DNA from: Adineta steineri | Taxonomy: Eukaryota; Rotifera; Eurotatoria; Adinetida; Adinetidae | Assembly (NCBI GenBank): GCA_905250115.1 | Contig: CAJNOI010000009.1 | Coordinates: 1,163,821-1,227,820 of the forward strand | Length of the DNA stretch: 64,000 nt | Direction of reading: 5' to 3' | Part shown: piece by piece, positions 48,390 to 61,346 of the stretch | Layout: every line of letters starts with the position of its first letter | Position numbering within the stretch: position 1 is the stretch's first letter | Position numbers and translations under genes: made by a program | Notes under the pieces: generated by a model | The model's input: the letters and a program-made list of their open reading frames with translations, nothing else | Database searches by the model: none | Told to the model about the DNA's origin: nothing

Positions 48390-49106
48390 ATGGAGAGAAT
48401 ATCAAATAGAACTAATAATGAAAATAGCGATCGTTCGGAATTACCACCACCTCCACCATATACAAGTGTTATTTATAAAACAGACAATCATAATTTTGAT
48501 TCAAACTTACCACCCAATTATTCAGATGCCATTGGTCAATCAGTTGTCTATATTAATAACTATCCAGGCCCACCAATAACAGATGGTTATGTACAAACTA
48601 CTCAAGACAATATATCGACACATCAAGAGAACTTCATGTCAAAAACAACTCGTATTTATTTAATTGTAAATGCACTTATAATGATATTATTTGGTCTTAT
48701 TTGTGTTGGTATACAAATAGGTATATTAACATCACATTCAATTATCTATTATTATTATGGATTTTGGGGTGGTGGATTTCTTGTTGGTATCGGTATAACT
48801 ATTCTTATATTGTTTAAACGTCGTAATCAAATAGATTATACAAATATTTTTTATTCATTTTTTTGGCATACGATATTTGTAGGCATTGTATTTGCTGTTG
48901 GCCTGGTTATTGTATTTACTGATAAATGTGATGATAACGCAACAGAAAATGTTGGTAATAGTCAAATGTGTAGACACTCATATAAATTACTGAATGGAAT
49001 TTTACTTGGGAGTTTTGCGTTGGCTCTTGTACAATCAATTACTAATACATTTGTTTTTGGGTGTCTCAAAAGGCGACATTCGATAATTCCAAACTCAATA
49101 TCTTAA
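48390..49106 (+). CDS. Four-pass membrane protein with PY motifs (MS4A/CD20-like layout)
   Basis: An intronless frame of 238 residues. The cytosolic N-terminus has two WW-domain ligands: PPPPPY near residue 20-24 and PPNY near 39-42. Four membrane segments follow at about 87-110 (IYLIVNALIMILFGLICVGI), 120-143 (YYYYGFWGGGFLVGIGITIL), 155-180 (FFWHTIFVGIVFAVGLVIVF) and 200-225 (LLNGILLGSFALALVQSITN). The loop before TM4 carries Cys residues (KCDD, QMCRH). The layout and the W/Gly-rich TM2 resemble the MS4A/CD20-like superfamily, but similarity is weak. PY motifs suggest control by Nedd4-type ubiquitin ligases. Function otherwise unknown. Confidence 0.75.
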   Translation: MERISNRTNNENSDRSELPPPPPYTSVIYKTDNHNFDSNLPPNYSDAIGQSVVYINNYPGPPITDGYVQTTQDNISTHQENFMSKTTRIYLIVNALIMILFGLICVGIQIGILTSHSIIYYYYGFWGGGFLVGIGITILILFKRRNQIDYTNIFYSFFWHTIFVGIVFAVGLVIVFTDKCDDNATENVGNSQMCRHSYKLLNGILLGSFALALVQSITNTFVFGCLKRRHSIIPNSIS

Positions 49107-50848
49107 AACATTTACTTGTATTTTATTATTGTTTTTAAATATAAAGGAAAAAATATTTTAATTGAAACTAGTATAAAACTATTGTCATATGTTCTACTAA
49201 GTTCTATACATCATAACAATTAATAGAAACTATCAACATAATCGATTTTCCTAGTTCTTTCTATCTCGAGTTATATTTAGAGACTGAAATTACTTTCGAT
49301 TCATTGAATCAAATTGCAAAATTTATCGGATAAAGGTTATAGTTAGGATAAACAGTACAATAAAATATTAGTCCAATTATAATATTAACTATTGAATGTT
49401 ACATACATCAGAGTTTTAGTAAGTTTTGTTCATGTGGAAGAGTACTAGAAGAACAATATCATTATCAACTAACTGATATTCTATATAAATATTAAAAGTT
49501 CTACTAGATGCATACATATAAAAATGGTTGATGAGCATCTTTTACTTGAACAAATCTGTAAAAATGATAATAATATCTTGACAGCTTGATACAATGATGT
49601 CATTTTTAGTAGCTCAACAAATAATTCAAATTCATAGTGCTTCATTGAATTTCATGGTCACATATGAAAACTATTTATATATGTTATAATTATAGAAGTA
49701 TCTGCTATGATTTAACGACATTATTTTTTGGTTGATGCTCTTCTTTATTGTAACACTCGGAAGTGCTTACAGGACTTAATTATTCTAATTATAAACACTT
49801 GTCAAAACGAAAATATGTTATATAGAGAAAAAGAATGTTTTATATCAATCAGTATTATCGGTTTATTCAAAATTCAGACGTAGAAAGTACAGTTTATATT
49901 GTTATCAATTTGATATGCTAATAAATGAGATACAACAGGATTATGATTTTTTATTTTTAAATAAAATTAGATTTGAAGAAAGTTGAGTAAAAAAGGCAGG
50001 ATATGTTACTTCTTGTCTGAGAACACTAAGTAAACTTTTTTTCTAGCTGTTTCAGACATGTTATCTACTGTTATTTTGAATTTGTTTAACTGATATACTC
50101 TATACTATTATGCGTCTGGAGATGAGAAGTACAATAATACATTTTTGTTTCATTTTCATAAAAATTTTTTTGTAATATCTCAGTGATTTTACGCTGTTGT
50201 GTCAATTTCTTGTACTTAATATGGAATTGACATGCAGTCTATGCGTCATTATTAAATTATCCTCGCTTTCTTGTCAAAAAATAATCATGTCAGATGTCGA
50301 TGTGATGACGTCATATTAATGTTAAAAGAGGTAAAATTAAACTGTAGATATCATTAGTTCAACATAGTTATTATGCAAAGTCATGCTTTAAATCTTCTCC
50401 ATACTATTGTGTTATTTTAATACAATCAAGAAGTATTCAATTTAGAAATAATTACAATAATCTTAATTTCAAAACGAATATAAATAGAAAACTATATACT
50501 GTAATTTATTGTTCTCATTTTTCGTAAATGATATAAAGTATAGTAAATATTTCATTCTTTTCTTTTCTCATTCAAGTGTGAGAACGTTTAATTTAGCACT
50601 TGGTATATACTTTACCGTCCGAACCTTCAAGTAAATGACAATGCCATTCCTTTTTTTTTTATTATTATTTTCATATTTTCTTCCGTCGTCAAACATTTTC
50701 TCGTTGTCAAATATATATTTTTTTTCTACATCTCTCATTAACAGTAACATCATTCACTCATTGCATTTTTCATATGAAGATTTTTTTCTCTCTGACATAA
50801 TCACATTAGAACACTTTTAGGTGTACATCTTACACATAATAAAATACA
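49107..50848. other. Intergenic region upstream of the kinesin
   Basis: 1.7 kb AT-rich spacer. The only recognisable site is a perfect CRE palindrome (50306-50313). Frames on both strands near 50568-50820 mirror each other and are composition-driven. Confidence 0.4.
50306..50313. promoter_or_regulatory. Perfect CRE palindrome (TGACGTCA)
   Basis: TGACGTCA inside GATGACGTCAT, the consensus site for CREB/ATF bZIP factors. It lies about 540 bases upstream of the kinesin start codon. Whether it is used is unknown; an 8-base match can occur by chance. Confidence 0.3.
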
Positions 50849-53800
50849 ATGTCTGAAGAATCGTAAGTATAAATGTTAGATTTGAAATGGTAATATAAGT
50901 AGCATTTTATTAGTGTTAAAGTGGCTGTACGAGTTCGACCCTTTAACCAACGGTAAGATACGTCGAGAAATAGTTGTAAAAAAATAATTTGTATTAAATA
51001 GAGAGAAAGATCGAAATGCAAAACTTATTATTCAAATGAATGGAAAATCAACATTCATTACAGATCCACGATTATCAAGTAAATTTTATGATTAATAATT
51101 ATTAATGTATGTTCTTAAATATTATAGTAGACGAACAAAAACAAGTAAGTATCATCAACAAAATAATTGAAATTCTAAAAGTATTTATATAATTTACTTT
51201 CCAGTTTTCTTTTGATTATTCATATTGGTAAGTTTAATTAATTATACACTAAATTCAAAGTAAATCTCCTTTCTAGGTCACATGATGGTTTTGTCGAACA
51301 TCCTTCAGGAATATATCAAGCCAAAGATTCTGTCTCATGTTATGCTTCTCAACAAAAAGTTTTCGATGATCTTGGTCGTGATGTTCTAAAAAATGCATTT
51401 GATGGTTTATATACTTTTAAAAGACGTTCTTATACTTAATTTTCTTTTAGGTTTCAATTGTTCATTGTTTGCATATGGTCAAACAGGATCTGGTAAAAGT
51501 TATTCTATGATTGGTTATGGTGTCAATCGGTATGTCCTAATTTTGTTTTTTATAATGAATAATGTTGAATATTTGTTTTTTTCTAACTAGTGGAATAGTA
51601 CCAATTGCATGTGACGAATTATTTCAACAAATTCAACATAAAAAGGATTCAACTATTGTATGTAAACGATATTCTTATCTGATATAGTAGAATTTAGAAC
51701 TGAAAGTTCATTTATTTGAAGTGAATGCAAAAAAGTGCATACTGTTCTTTTACCATAAACATGATATATAACTTGAGAATATAAATATTGATCCTTTTCT
51801 TTTTTTATTTTTAAAAAACATTTGTATAGAAATAAATAGTAAAATGAATCTACAACCTCATTAGAAGTTAAACTAATCTGATAAATATATAGTTCAAAAG
51901 TATTTATTTTAGTTTTAGCGGATAAGAATGTTCAGAGAAAATTGATGCTTTTTACTAATTACTATTCAAAAAAAATATTTCTTAAAAGAAAAACGTCATT
52001 CTTTACTCATGCTGATAAGATATTCTAAGTGTTGGCAAGAAACAAACACTTTTTCTTATTGTCGAACGTCAGGATTCCATCTGTCACAATAACAACTAAT
52101 ATTTAACATGAAAAAAAAAAAGATTAATGTATGAAAAAGCTATAATTTATTTCAACAAAATATATCAGTATTATAGTTTGATTAAATGCTTTTTAAATTA
52201 AGGATGTATTATACATTGTTTCATGTATGCTTGAATTTAATTGACAATTTCAAAAGCAATTAAACGTTGAAATCAGCATTTATTTCTATTTTTCTTCATA
52301 ATTATCGTTCTTTATATAGAATTAGGATATATTATTACCAGATGTAGGTCAATTTACTATAAGATATAAAAACTTAATATAAGACTTCAATAAAATGTGA
52401 CATAATTCATTTGAAATTATTGTAATAATGTAAAATAAATGTTTTAAAATTTCTCCAGAATTTTGAAGTTGCTTTATCTATGCTGGAAGTTTACAATGAA
52501 CAAGTACGTGATCTATTAACAAAAGAATTTCCTAAAGGAGGTAAATAAAACAAAGGACTTCATATTTTCAACATGAAAGTAAATTATATTTAAAAACTCT
52601 TCAAGGTCTTGCTGTACGACAACATCCAACTTCGGGTCATTTCTATCCACAAGGTCTTCGTATTGTACCTGTCGGTAGTTATGTCGATATTGAACATCGT
52701 ATAAATGAAGGAACAGAAAATCGAACCATAGCTGCAACAAATATGAACATAACAAGTAGTCGAGCACATACAATTGTTACAATTTATTTTAATCAAATAA
52801 TTAAAAATGATCTTGGAGAAACAAAAAAAACAAGTGTAATTAATCTTGTTGATTTAGCTGGTAAAGAAAAAGACTAATAATCTCTTAAGAGAATGAAATC
52901 TTTAATTTTTATCTAAAGGATCAGAAAGAATATCAAATACAGGTGTAACCGGTGATCGATTAAAAGAAAGTACAAATATTAATCGATCATTATCAGCATT
53001 AGGAAATGTTATATCTGCATTAGTTGATATATCATCAGGAGTAAAACGAAAAATAGTTGTACCATATAGAGATTCAATATTAACAAAATTACTACAGAAT
53101 GCATTGGGAGGAAATAGTAAAACAATTATGATTGCTGCTTTATCACCTGCTGATATTAATTATGATGAAACATTAAGTACACTTCGTTTTGCTGATCGTG
53201 TTAAACGTATTAAAAATGTTGCTGTTATTAATGAAAATCCAACTGAAAAATTAATTCGTCAATTAAAAGTAACATAAATAATCCAAAAAAAAAGAAATTG
53301 TTTTTTTTCGTATTAGGAAGAGAATCAACGATTAAAATTATTGATTGAAACCGGAAATTATAATTTACAATTAGATGTTAAACCTGGTATGACAGATCAA
53401 GATATTGAAATCGTAAGAAAACAAATGGAAGAAGAAATCAATTTACAAATACAAAATAATCAAAAGACGTTACAAGATTCAAATATATCGTGGGATACTA
53501 AGGTATTCAAAGAAATATTAATTTATCTATTAATAGTTATCAAATAAAAAAATAAGGTTTAAAAACTAAAACTCATGTAACTATAGCACTTCTCAGTTTT
53601 GAAATGACATGTTAGAAATTTTCTCGTTTGTTTTAAACTTATTAATAGTCGAGAGATAGTTAAAATAAGTGTTTATCAATCATTGAGATACTGCAATATA
53701 ATTTATTTCAATGATTGATACGTATTAGTTATCAAAGTAAATATATTCCAGTTAAAATTTTTTCTAATTATTTCTACTATTAAATTTGCATGAACAATTA

Positions 53801-56800
53801 ATTGATTCATTATTCATTTTTCTCTCTATCTAGCTTAAAAATGCTCAACTGGATGATAGGAACAGTTCAACATCATTGAAATCAACACAATCAGATCAAA
53901 TTGTTCCATATCTTGCTAATTTAAATGAAGATCCAATGTTATCATATATTATATGTCATTATTTACATACAGATGAAATAACTATTGGTAGTCGAGATTG
54001 TACAATATATTTAAATGGTTTAAGTATCCTTGAACGTCATGCTATAATTCGACATTCAAATACAAATGTATATCAATTAATTCCAGCTGAAGCTACGGCA
54101 AAAATTAAAGTCAATGGCTATAATTTAACTGGGTAGATAAATTCATTTGTAAAGATTTATTAATGAAATTTTTATATTATATAGAGATATTTTTCTTCAT
54201 GATAAAGATCGTATTTTATTTGGTGCAAATCATTTATATGTTTTCCTAAATCCTAAAGAACAAAAAGAATCTCCAGCCGATTTACCAAATATTATAACAT
54301 GGGAATTTGCACAAAAAGAAATAGCAAAAATAAAAGGTTATTCATTTGGAAATAATTTAAGTATTGAACAAGAAGTCGTTCAAGAAAAAATCTTGAATTT
54401 ACTACCATTACTTTCGGAAGTTAATGCAATTAGTGAAGAACTTAATAAATATCGGACATTTGAAATAATTCTTATGCCAATTTCATCATGGGATGGAATA
54501 TCAATTAAAGGATCAAAGTATAAACAAAAGATAATCATTTTTCAGTGTTTTTTTTCTAATTCATATTTTTGTAGAGTTATGATAAGAATGAAAAATCTTA
54601 TTAGTCATAATATTTGGTATTGGGATGATATGAAATTTTTCAATCGAAGTTATATTATTAAAGTAAAAAAAATTTGTTTTGAAGAATTCTTTTCTAGAAA
54701 AATTCTTTTTAGGAACACTATCAAAAGTATTTAGATGGCGAAGAAGAAATTTTATATATTGCGAAAGAAGATGATCCGTATGAACGATTTCTTTTAGTAC
54801 CATTTTTTTATGATTAATTATTTAGATTTTGGGAACCAGCAGAAGATATTTTACTTGGCACAGCTAATCTCTTTGTTCAAAGTTTGGCATATCTACTAGA
54901 TTTTAACGATGAAATTACTATTACTGACTATAAAGCAAGTATTTTTTAGTGATTTCTAAAATTTGAAGATAAATACAAAACTTAAGATTTCGTTAATTCT
55001 ATGTAACTTTATTTCTACTATTAATCGGACAAAACATTACATTTTAAGAAGTCTAAGACTATTATATTCATTTCTCGCTCATACTTATATCTGCCTGTAG
55101 TCTTACCCTCAACGTTTTGTCCATGTGACTATTTGCTCACAACGATATGTCCTACTTGGCTTTGAGATCGAAGATATCTCTTATGACAGAGAAATGGGAA
55201 CATTGACAATCCATACTACAACTTGACATTTAATTCGAAGCAGCGTGTGGGATTTCTGATAGCTTTTTTTTGTTCAGTTACATTAAAATTACAATATGTT
55301 CTTTTGTTAAGTATAGAATATATGAACGCCTCTTAATTTAATCTTTAGGGTTTAGAACAAGGACGTATTAGTGTTCATTTAAGTCCATGTTTATCAAATG
55401 GTCAGATTTTAACCGAAGAACATTTTATTGATCAACCTGATGAACTTCTGGATAAACCATATTATTTTAAAGTAATTTATATTTATATTTTAATTCAATC
55501 TACACTATAAGATCAACCTATTTCAAGTCTTTTTTAATATAATACTGAGTATATAAATACTCAATGAATTTATCTATGCATCGTACTTAGATTTCATAGA
55601 TGGTTTACCAGAGAAAGTTTTCTTTAAAAAACCCGAACAGAATGATCTTTAGGTTCTAGAAAGAATTTTTCGGTCACATTATCTTACAAAGCCTTAAACT
55701 ATGAAATAGTGAAGAATCAGTATGATAGAAATTCCGATCGAATCGGATATAACTCTCCGAATGATTATTCTTTATAGGTAACACTAAATCATATTGAAGT
55801 TCATGATGAACGTTATGATAAAGGTCTTCGTATACGTTACAAAATCTTTAATGAATTAGAATTTAGTGAAACAAATATTGTATGTCGTCATGCAACATGT
55901 GCTCGTTTAAAACAATCACGTACTGTAACAATACCTAATGTTGATGATGTAAGTTTTTTAAAACAAAATTTCTTCGTAAAAAATAATTAATGATTTTCTT
56001 TTTCAATAGGATTGGTTAACTTTTTTTGAGAATGGTTGTATTATATTTCAAATATTTGCTGTACAAGAAGAAAGTAAATCTTCAGCAAATTTATTTAAAA
56101 TGACAACTCGAGTAAAAAATTCTTTTTGTTCCATGATTAAAAACAACAAAAAATTATTTTAGGATTTAAAACTTCAAGAACAAAAACAAGAGGATGCTAA
56201 TTTAACACCTGTTAATCATCAAAATACAACTTTACCTAGTGATTCCAAACTTAAAGCAGAATTAACATTACTTCATAAGAAATATATTCGACTTGAACAA
56301 AAAGAAAAGCGTATTCAAGTAGAAACAAAAATAATTATTATTTCAGTTTTTATTAAATTATTTTTGTTTTCGATTAGCAATTATGTCGAGATTGGGAAAA
56401 TCATAATGATTATGCTAAATTTTATAAATTAGTATCATCAATTGTGTTTAGTTCAGGAACTAAGTTAAAACCAGGGCCTAGTGCTGTAAGTTAAAAAAAT
56501 TGAAATGATAAGTATTGAATGATTTTGTTTAGGAAAAAACAGAAAATAATATGGAAATTTATTTATTTGGCGTAGAAGAACAAGAATATTTGGATGATGC
56601 TGGACGCGCTGATTCAGAGAAACAAAAATATGTAAGTTAAGAATTATTTTCTTTTTGAAAAGTATTCAACTAGAATAATTTTTGCAAGTTTAATTCGGAA
56701 TTTTTGTATTCCAATATGCAAAATATAGTATCCGAATTTCTAATAAGTTACCCAAAAATCACTTTGAAAAAATGTACGTTTGTTTCTTGAATTGAAAGAG

Positions 56801-57251
56801 ATAATATGATGTAGTTTTATCACTAATCCATCAACTTATAAGAACGATACAACATAGACTATACGTTGTTTAAGTGTTTGTCTAAATCGAATTAATTTCA
56901 GACGATAATTTTTGATTTATTTAGTGGGATGAATATTACACAAAAATGGCAACAAAACAAAGACGTGTTTCCTTATCATATCGTGTTAGTACAAGACGAC
57001 CAACATTAATTCAACGATCCAGTAATTCTGGTTCTAATTTATTGTCGATAGTTCATGAATCAGATGGAAATGAACAATCACATGAAGGTAGAATATCAGC
57101 AGCACATGTAGACAACGTTTATCTTCATGAACGACCAAATACACCATTATGGAAAAGAACAGTTAAATCTGGTACTGCTTCTAAGACGAATGATGCAAAA
57201 AGACTATCAACAAATCATGAAAAAAATTCAACAACATGTGTAATACAATAA
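50849..57251 (+). CDS. Kinesin-3 motor, KIF28-like, with FHA domain
   Basis: Twenty-four exons from the ATG at 50849 to the stop at 57251 sum to 1098 residues in frame. The motor (about 1-350) begins [14 protein letters not shown] and has [10 protein letters not shown], the P-loop [17 protein letters not shown], switch I NITSSRAH, switch [13 protein letters not shown] and a neck near [22 protein letters not shown] instead of SSRSH, and [13 protein letters not shown], match the KIF28 group. An FHA domain follows (about 465-560; [22 protein letters not shown]), then KIF1/13-like region with [25 protein letters not shown] and [14 protein letters not shown], and a coiled coil near 860-930. It would carry cargo along microtubules. 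Exon 1 is 14 bases, exons 4 and 5 are 17 and 23. Intron 17 (54935-55348) uses a GC donor; intron 8 is 801 bases. Confidence 0.9.
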
Positions 57252-58219
57252 AAATTTTGAAATAGATTGCAATTTTATTTAAACTTTTACCTACTTAACC
57301 GTTTTCAAAGATTCTTCCAAATAAAAATCTGAATAAAGATATCGATCTGAATTCTAAATCTTTTTTCTTTTCTAATTAATAACTACCATATGAAGATGAA
57401 TTAAGTTGAATGAATATTATCAATTAATTTTTACATGTATCGAGAATTATTATTCAATACTATATAGATATGAGGATGTGATCTGGCTGGGTTTGGATAT
57501 ATAATCATAACTAGAATCATATTGATTAATTGTCTTAACTTTAATTCAATAGTCAAGATAATCTTAATGGGAGACAACGATATTACTTTGTTTTTTAGTC
57601 ATATTCAATGTTAATAACAATACAAAAACTCGATTTTTAACAAGTTTCTTATTAGGATAACTAATTATCGCATACATAACAAAACTATTAAAGTCTGCTT
57701 CTGATCATAATTCATTTGTATCGAACTCAATGTTCCAATTGACAATATATCAAAAGACTAATTGAAGACTAAGATCATCCATCTTCGAGGAGTTATTGAC
57801 GTCGTCAATCTTATTATCGTTATTTTTATTAGTTCTACGTGTGACATGATTGTCAGAAATAGGTCTAAGTCAGATACGAACGGAAAAATTATCGATGAAA
57901 AAGTATTGTCTACAGATGGATGTAGGAGGTGTACAATAAATTTTATCGTTCTCTTATTATTATACTGCACTGTTTTCTAGAGATACATGATATATTCTCT
58001 GCAGGGATGATCAAAGAATATTCAATAACGAGAGATACACTGATGATGGTGTAGTTTTTATTATTATTATTATTGTTGTTGTTGTTGTTGGGATAGAAAA
58101 ATAGAACGAGAGAAAAGTTCAAATAGAGATATACAAGGAAAAATCGTTCTCTATTCTCTGATAAATAGATATAGAAGAAAAGAAAGATGTAAGGCATTAA
58201 TCGGTACGGCTATCATTTG
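57252..58219. other. Intergenic with a trinucleotide microsatellite
   Basis: AT-rich spacer between two plus-strand genes. A (TTA)n(TTG)n run is at about 58053-58089. No exon seen. Confidence 0.4.
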
Positions 58220-59652
58220 ATGGCAACAACACAATCAATCAAGGTTACTCTTCAACGAGATAGTTTGCAGACTTCATGGGGATTTCGTCTACAAGGTGGC
58301 ACAGATTTTCGAACGCCATTCATTGTCAATAAAGTATAATCAAAATTTTATTTTATATAAAAAGTTTTACAATTAATTTATAGGTTAATCCTGGTAGTCC
58401 AGCTGATGGTAATCTACAACGTGGTGATGTTATTCTTATCATAGATCAAATACCAGTTAGTTCAATGCTTCATAATGAAGCACTTGAATTAATACAACGA
58501 GCTGGTGGTCAAATAACATTTCTAGTACAAAGGTTTGATTGATTATTATACTTTATATGTCTATATCTTTCGTTTCAGAGGATCTAACCTATATTCTCAG
58601 GCACCATCATTTCCACAACCTCAACGTCCAATGTCAGCTACGCCATGGTCATATGCAAATTCAAATCCATCTTGGTCTTCACCAACTCATCAACTTACTC
58701 CCATGGTAACAATATTTTCTTGAATTTTAATTTTATTATTTGATTTTCTTTTCTTAGTCATTTTTTCGAAATCGACCATTAGAAAGAATACCTGAACCGA
58801 AACCATTGCTTAGGTATAAATCATTTAATATCCTGTTTATATCTATACTAGTTTCTATTATTTGAAGTCAAACAGGTAGTCCAATGATGCCAGGTCCAGT
58901 TCCATCTGTATCGACAAAAACACGAGGTTATATGCAGCCACCTTCTTTTTATGCAGAAAGAAGTAATCCGTTAAATAATATTGCATATTCTCCTGGTCGG
59001 CTTGTCTATCCCGGGCCAACATATAATAATCGAAGTCGACCAATGTCAACAATAAATTATCCGAATTCTTATGATGATTCATCATATGGGAATTCATTAA
59101 ATAATGGATCGGAGTCATATATACCGTCTTATCAAAAAAAAGTTCAAATAAATCCTAATGTTCAAAAACAATATTATAATCCAATACCACCTCAACCTCA
59201 ACCTCAACCATCAAATCTCGTTCATCGTCAATTTAATTCACCAATATCACTTTATTCAAATGATAATGTTCAAGAAGTTATGAATCATCATATTACTCGT
59301 GTTAAGTAAGTATTAAAAATCTTTCAAAACGAATCTAATCTCCTTTTTACAGTCATACGAATCAGGACGAATTTGTAACTGATTTTTAATGTATGTCTGC
59401 TTTGTTTAGTTTTTACTATATAGAGAAAAGAAGAAAAACTATATGTGCATGTGTGCTTTCATTCTTGTCATTAAATTAGATTGAAAAACGTTTTTTTTTG
59501 TTTTAAATTTTAGTGTCATCCCATCAATACCTGAACAATCACAATATGCCTATAATGTTACTTTATTACCATCAAATCCTACACATACCTCAACAAGTTT
59601 ACCTGTTCATTATGTTCCATCAAATAAAACGAATTATGCAACAGATTATTGA
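58220..59652 (+). CDS. PDZ protein, ZASP/PDLIM-type PDZ, no LIM domain
   Basis: Six exons (58220-58333, 58384-58532, 58579-58705, 58758-58813, 58868-59305, 59514-59652) give 340 residues. The N-terminal PDZ domain (about 6-88) reads TSWGFRLQGGTDFRTPFIVN, then VNPGSPADGNLQRGDVILII and MLHNEALELIQRAGG. The WGFRLQGG carboxylate-binding loop is typical of Enigma/ALP/ZASP proteins, which anchor to alpha-actinin at Z-lines and stress fibres. The rest is Pro/Tyr/Asn/Ser-rich and disordered, with a SFFRNRPLERIPEPKPL segment that may be a ZM-like motif. The LIM domains of relatives are absent, as in some short ZASP isoforms. An alternative last exon lies at 59352-59389. The start has a basic-hydrophobic VTLQR beginning as expected. 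Confidence 0.85.
59352..59389 (+). CDS. Candidate alternative last exon of the PDZ gene
   Basis: After the 59305 donor an acceptor (TTTTTACAG) at about 59351 opens a phase-compatible frame reading NHTNQDEFVTDF then TAA. It would replace the 45-residue C-terminus of the main model by 11 new residues. Both acceptors are good and use the same phase, so alternative ends are plausible but unproven. Confidence 0.45.
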
Positions 59653-61346
59653 AATGAATATTTGAAATAATTTAGAATTAGTTTACTCTTTTGAATTAAA
59701 TTTTATTTTTTTGTATCTATGTTGTATTTGTTACTTATAAAATACAAGTAGATTCATGAACGCAATATAGAATTGATAGATAAATATAATATGATTTAAC
59801 TTTATGTTAAAAAGTAAAATAACGTTTGATAGAATCAATACGGTCTCAAAGAATGGGTGAATCCATCCTCTGGATTTAGAGAAATGCTATATGAAGTTTC
59901 GTAGCGCAAGCTATTACAGGGATCGAATGCATAAAGAACAGACATTCTTATTTATATACATATAGATTGAAAGTATTTTTTTACTTTACTTGTCAAAGCA
60001 AAATAAAAATAAAGATAAAGTACTACCCCTGAGCACAATATATCAAATAAATCTTTTTATATGATTGCTTGCAGTTGAATTTGACAATCAGATTAAAAAC
60101 AAAGGATTAAAATTATCATATTTACTCAACCATGACATTTGCTTACACTCATGATAGAGAGTGCAAGAACAAAACTACACACATTGTGTAGAGAGAAAGA
60201 GAACAAAAAAGAAAATGTTAATATTAAAGGTGATACGTGATAATGGATGTAGGTGAAAGTGTAATAAACCGATATTAACACCCACACCATCAAGTCGTCT
60301 ATCGTACTTCAGAATTAAAACTTCAAAAACTCTAAACGACTTTTGAATAAAAGATCTACAAATAAAGACTAAATTTTTTTATGATAAATCATTTAAATAT
60401 GATATCTTATTCGGAAGAGAACCAATGTTAAATAAAATCATAATGGCTTTAATAAATTTTTATTCAATCTCTTATCAGTCGAATCTATTTTTCATGGTTT
60501 CATATTTTGCGTAAGCTCGCTATGGATGTCTGTTCAATATGCTAGATATTGTCAATCGCATTCAAGCATCTTGTAAATTATTATTTACCCATATTATCAT
60601 TTTTTTTCGTTGAAGTTGTGTTCACTGAAAAATCAAACTAAACTCAATAGTTGTAATAGTCTTTCTAACATAATAAATATCAATTTCTTTGTTTCATTGA
60701 TGTTATTGAATACTACCGACATCTACATTTCAGATGTCGTTAATTAAATTAAATAGACTATCGAAAGAGATGTTATTTTTCATCTGAATAATTAGAAAAA
60801 GAACAATTTTATTATTTATTCAATTATGAATTATAAAAAAAATCAGCCATTAATTATATGAAAAAACATCAGTATCGAGTCAAATGAAAGAATTTTATCA
60901 TGGCAATATTACACACGAACAACATATGACTATAAGAAAAAAAAAATTCCTGGCTCATTTATATTGACATCTTTTTCAACATCAATCATCTATAAAAATT
61001 TCAATGATAGAGCAACGTAACCTTTCGAGACAAATTATCAACTAAATAGAACATAATAAACAATAGTTTTCTATAGTTTTTTTTAAATAGATTTATTTCA
61101 ACTGTTTGTGTTTTCGTGTGCTGTTATTTTCTTATTTCAGACATTAGTATTTGTGCTTGTTCAATTGTACTTCTCGTTTCAACCTCCCTTTTTACATTAA
61201 ACGAATAAACTCATTTCATATATTATGTAAGTATTTATTTTTCGAAATGAATATTTTTCCATGTATATATGAGACGGAAGAAAAAAAACAAATAAAATAT
61301 TTTCATATGCAATATCGGATTATTTTTTGTATATCTAGCTTTTCAA
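59653..61346. other. Intergenic with a dispersed repeat copy
   Basis: 1.7 kb AT-rich spacer. It includes the 59894-59969 segment similar to 10-98 and, near 60280, a short CACCCACACC string that is weakly telomere-like. The acceptor TATCTAG at about 61337 just before the hnRNP-like start codon suggests a 5' UTR intron in the right part. Confidence 0.4.
59894..59969 (+). repeat. Diverged dispersed repeat, copy B
   Basis: Aligns with 10-98: AAGTTTC, a shared GCTNNTAC-type middle, AATGCATAAAGAACA, ACATTCTT and TATAGATT in the same order. Copy B lacks the extra AAAC-repeat present in copy A. Confidence 0.45.
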
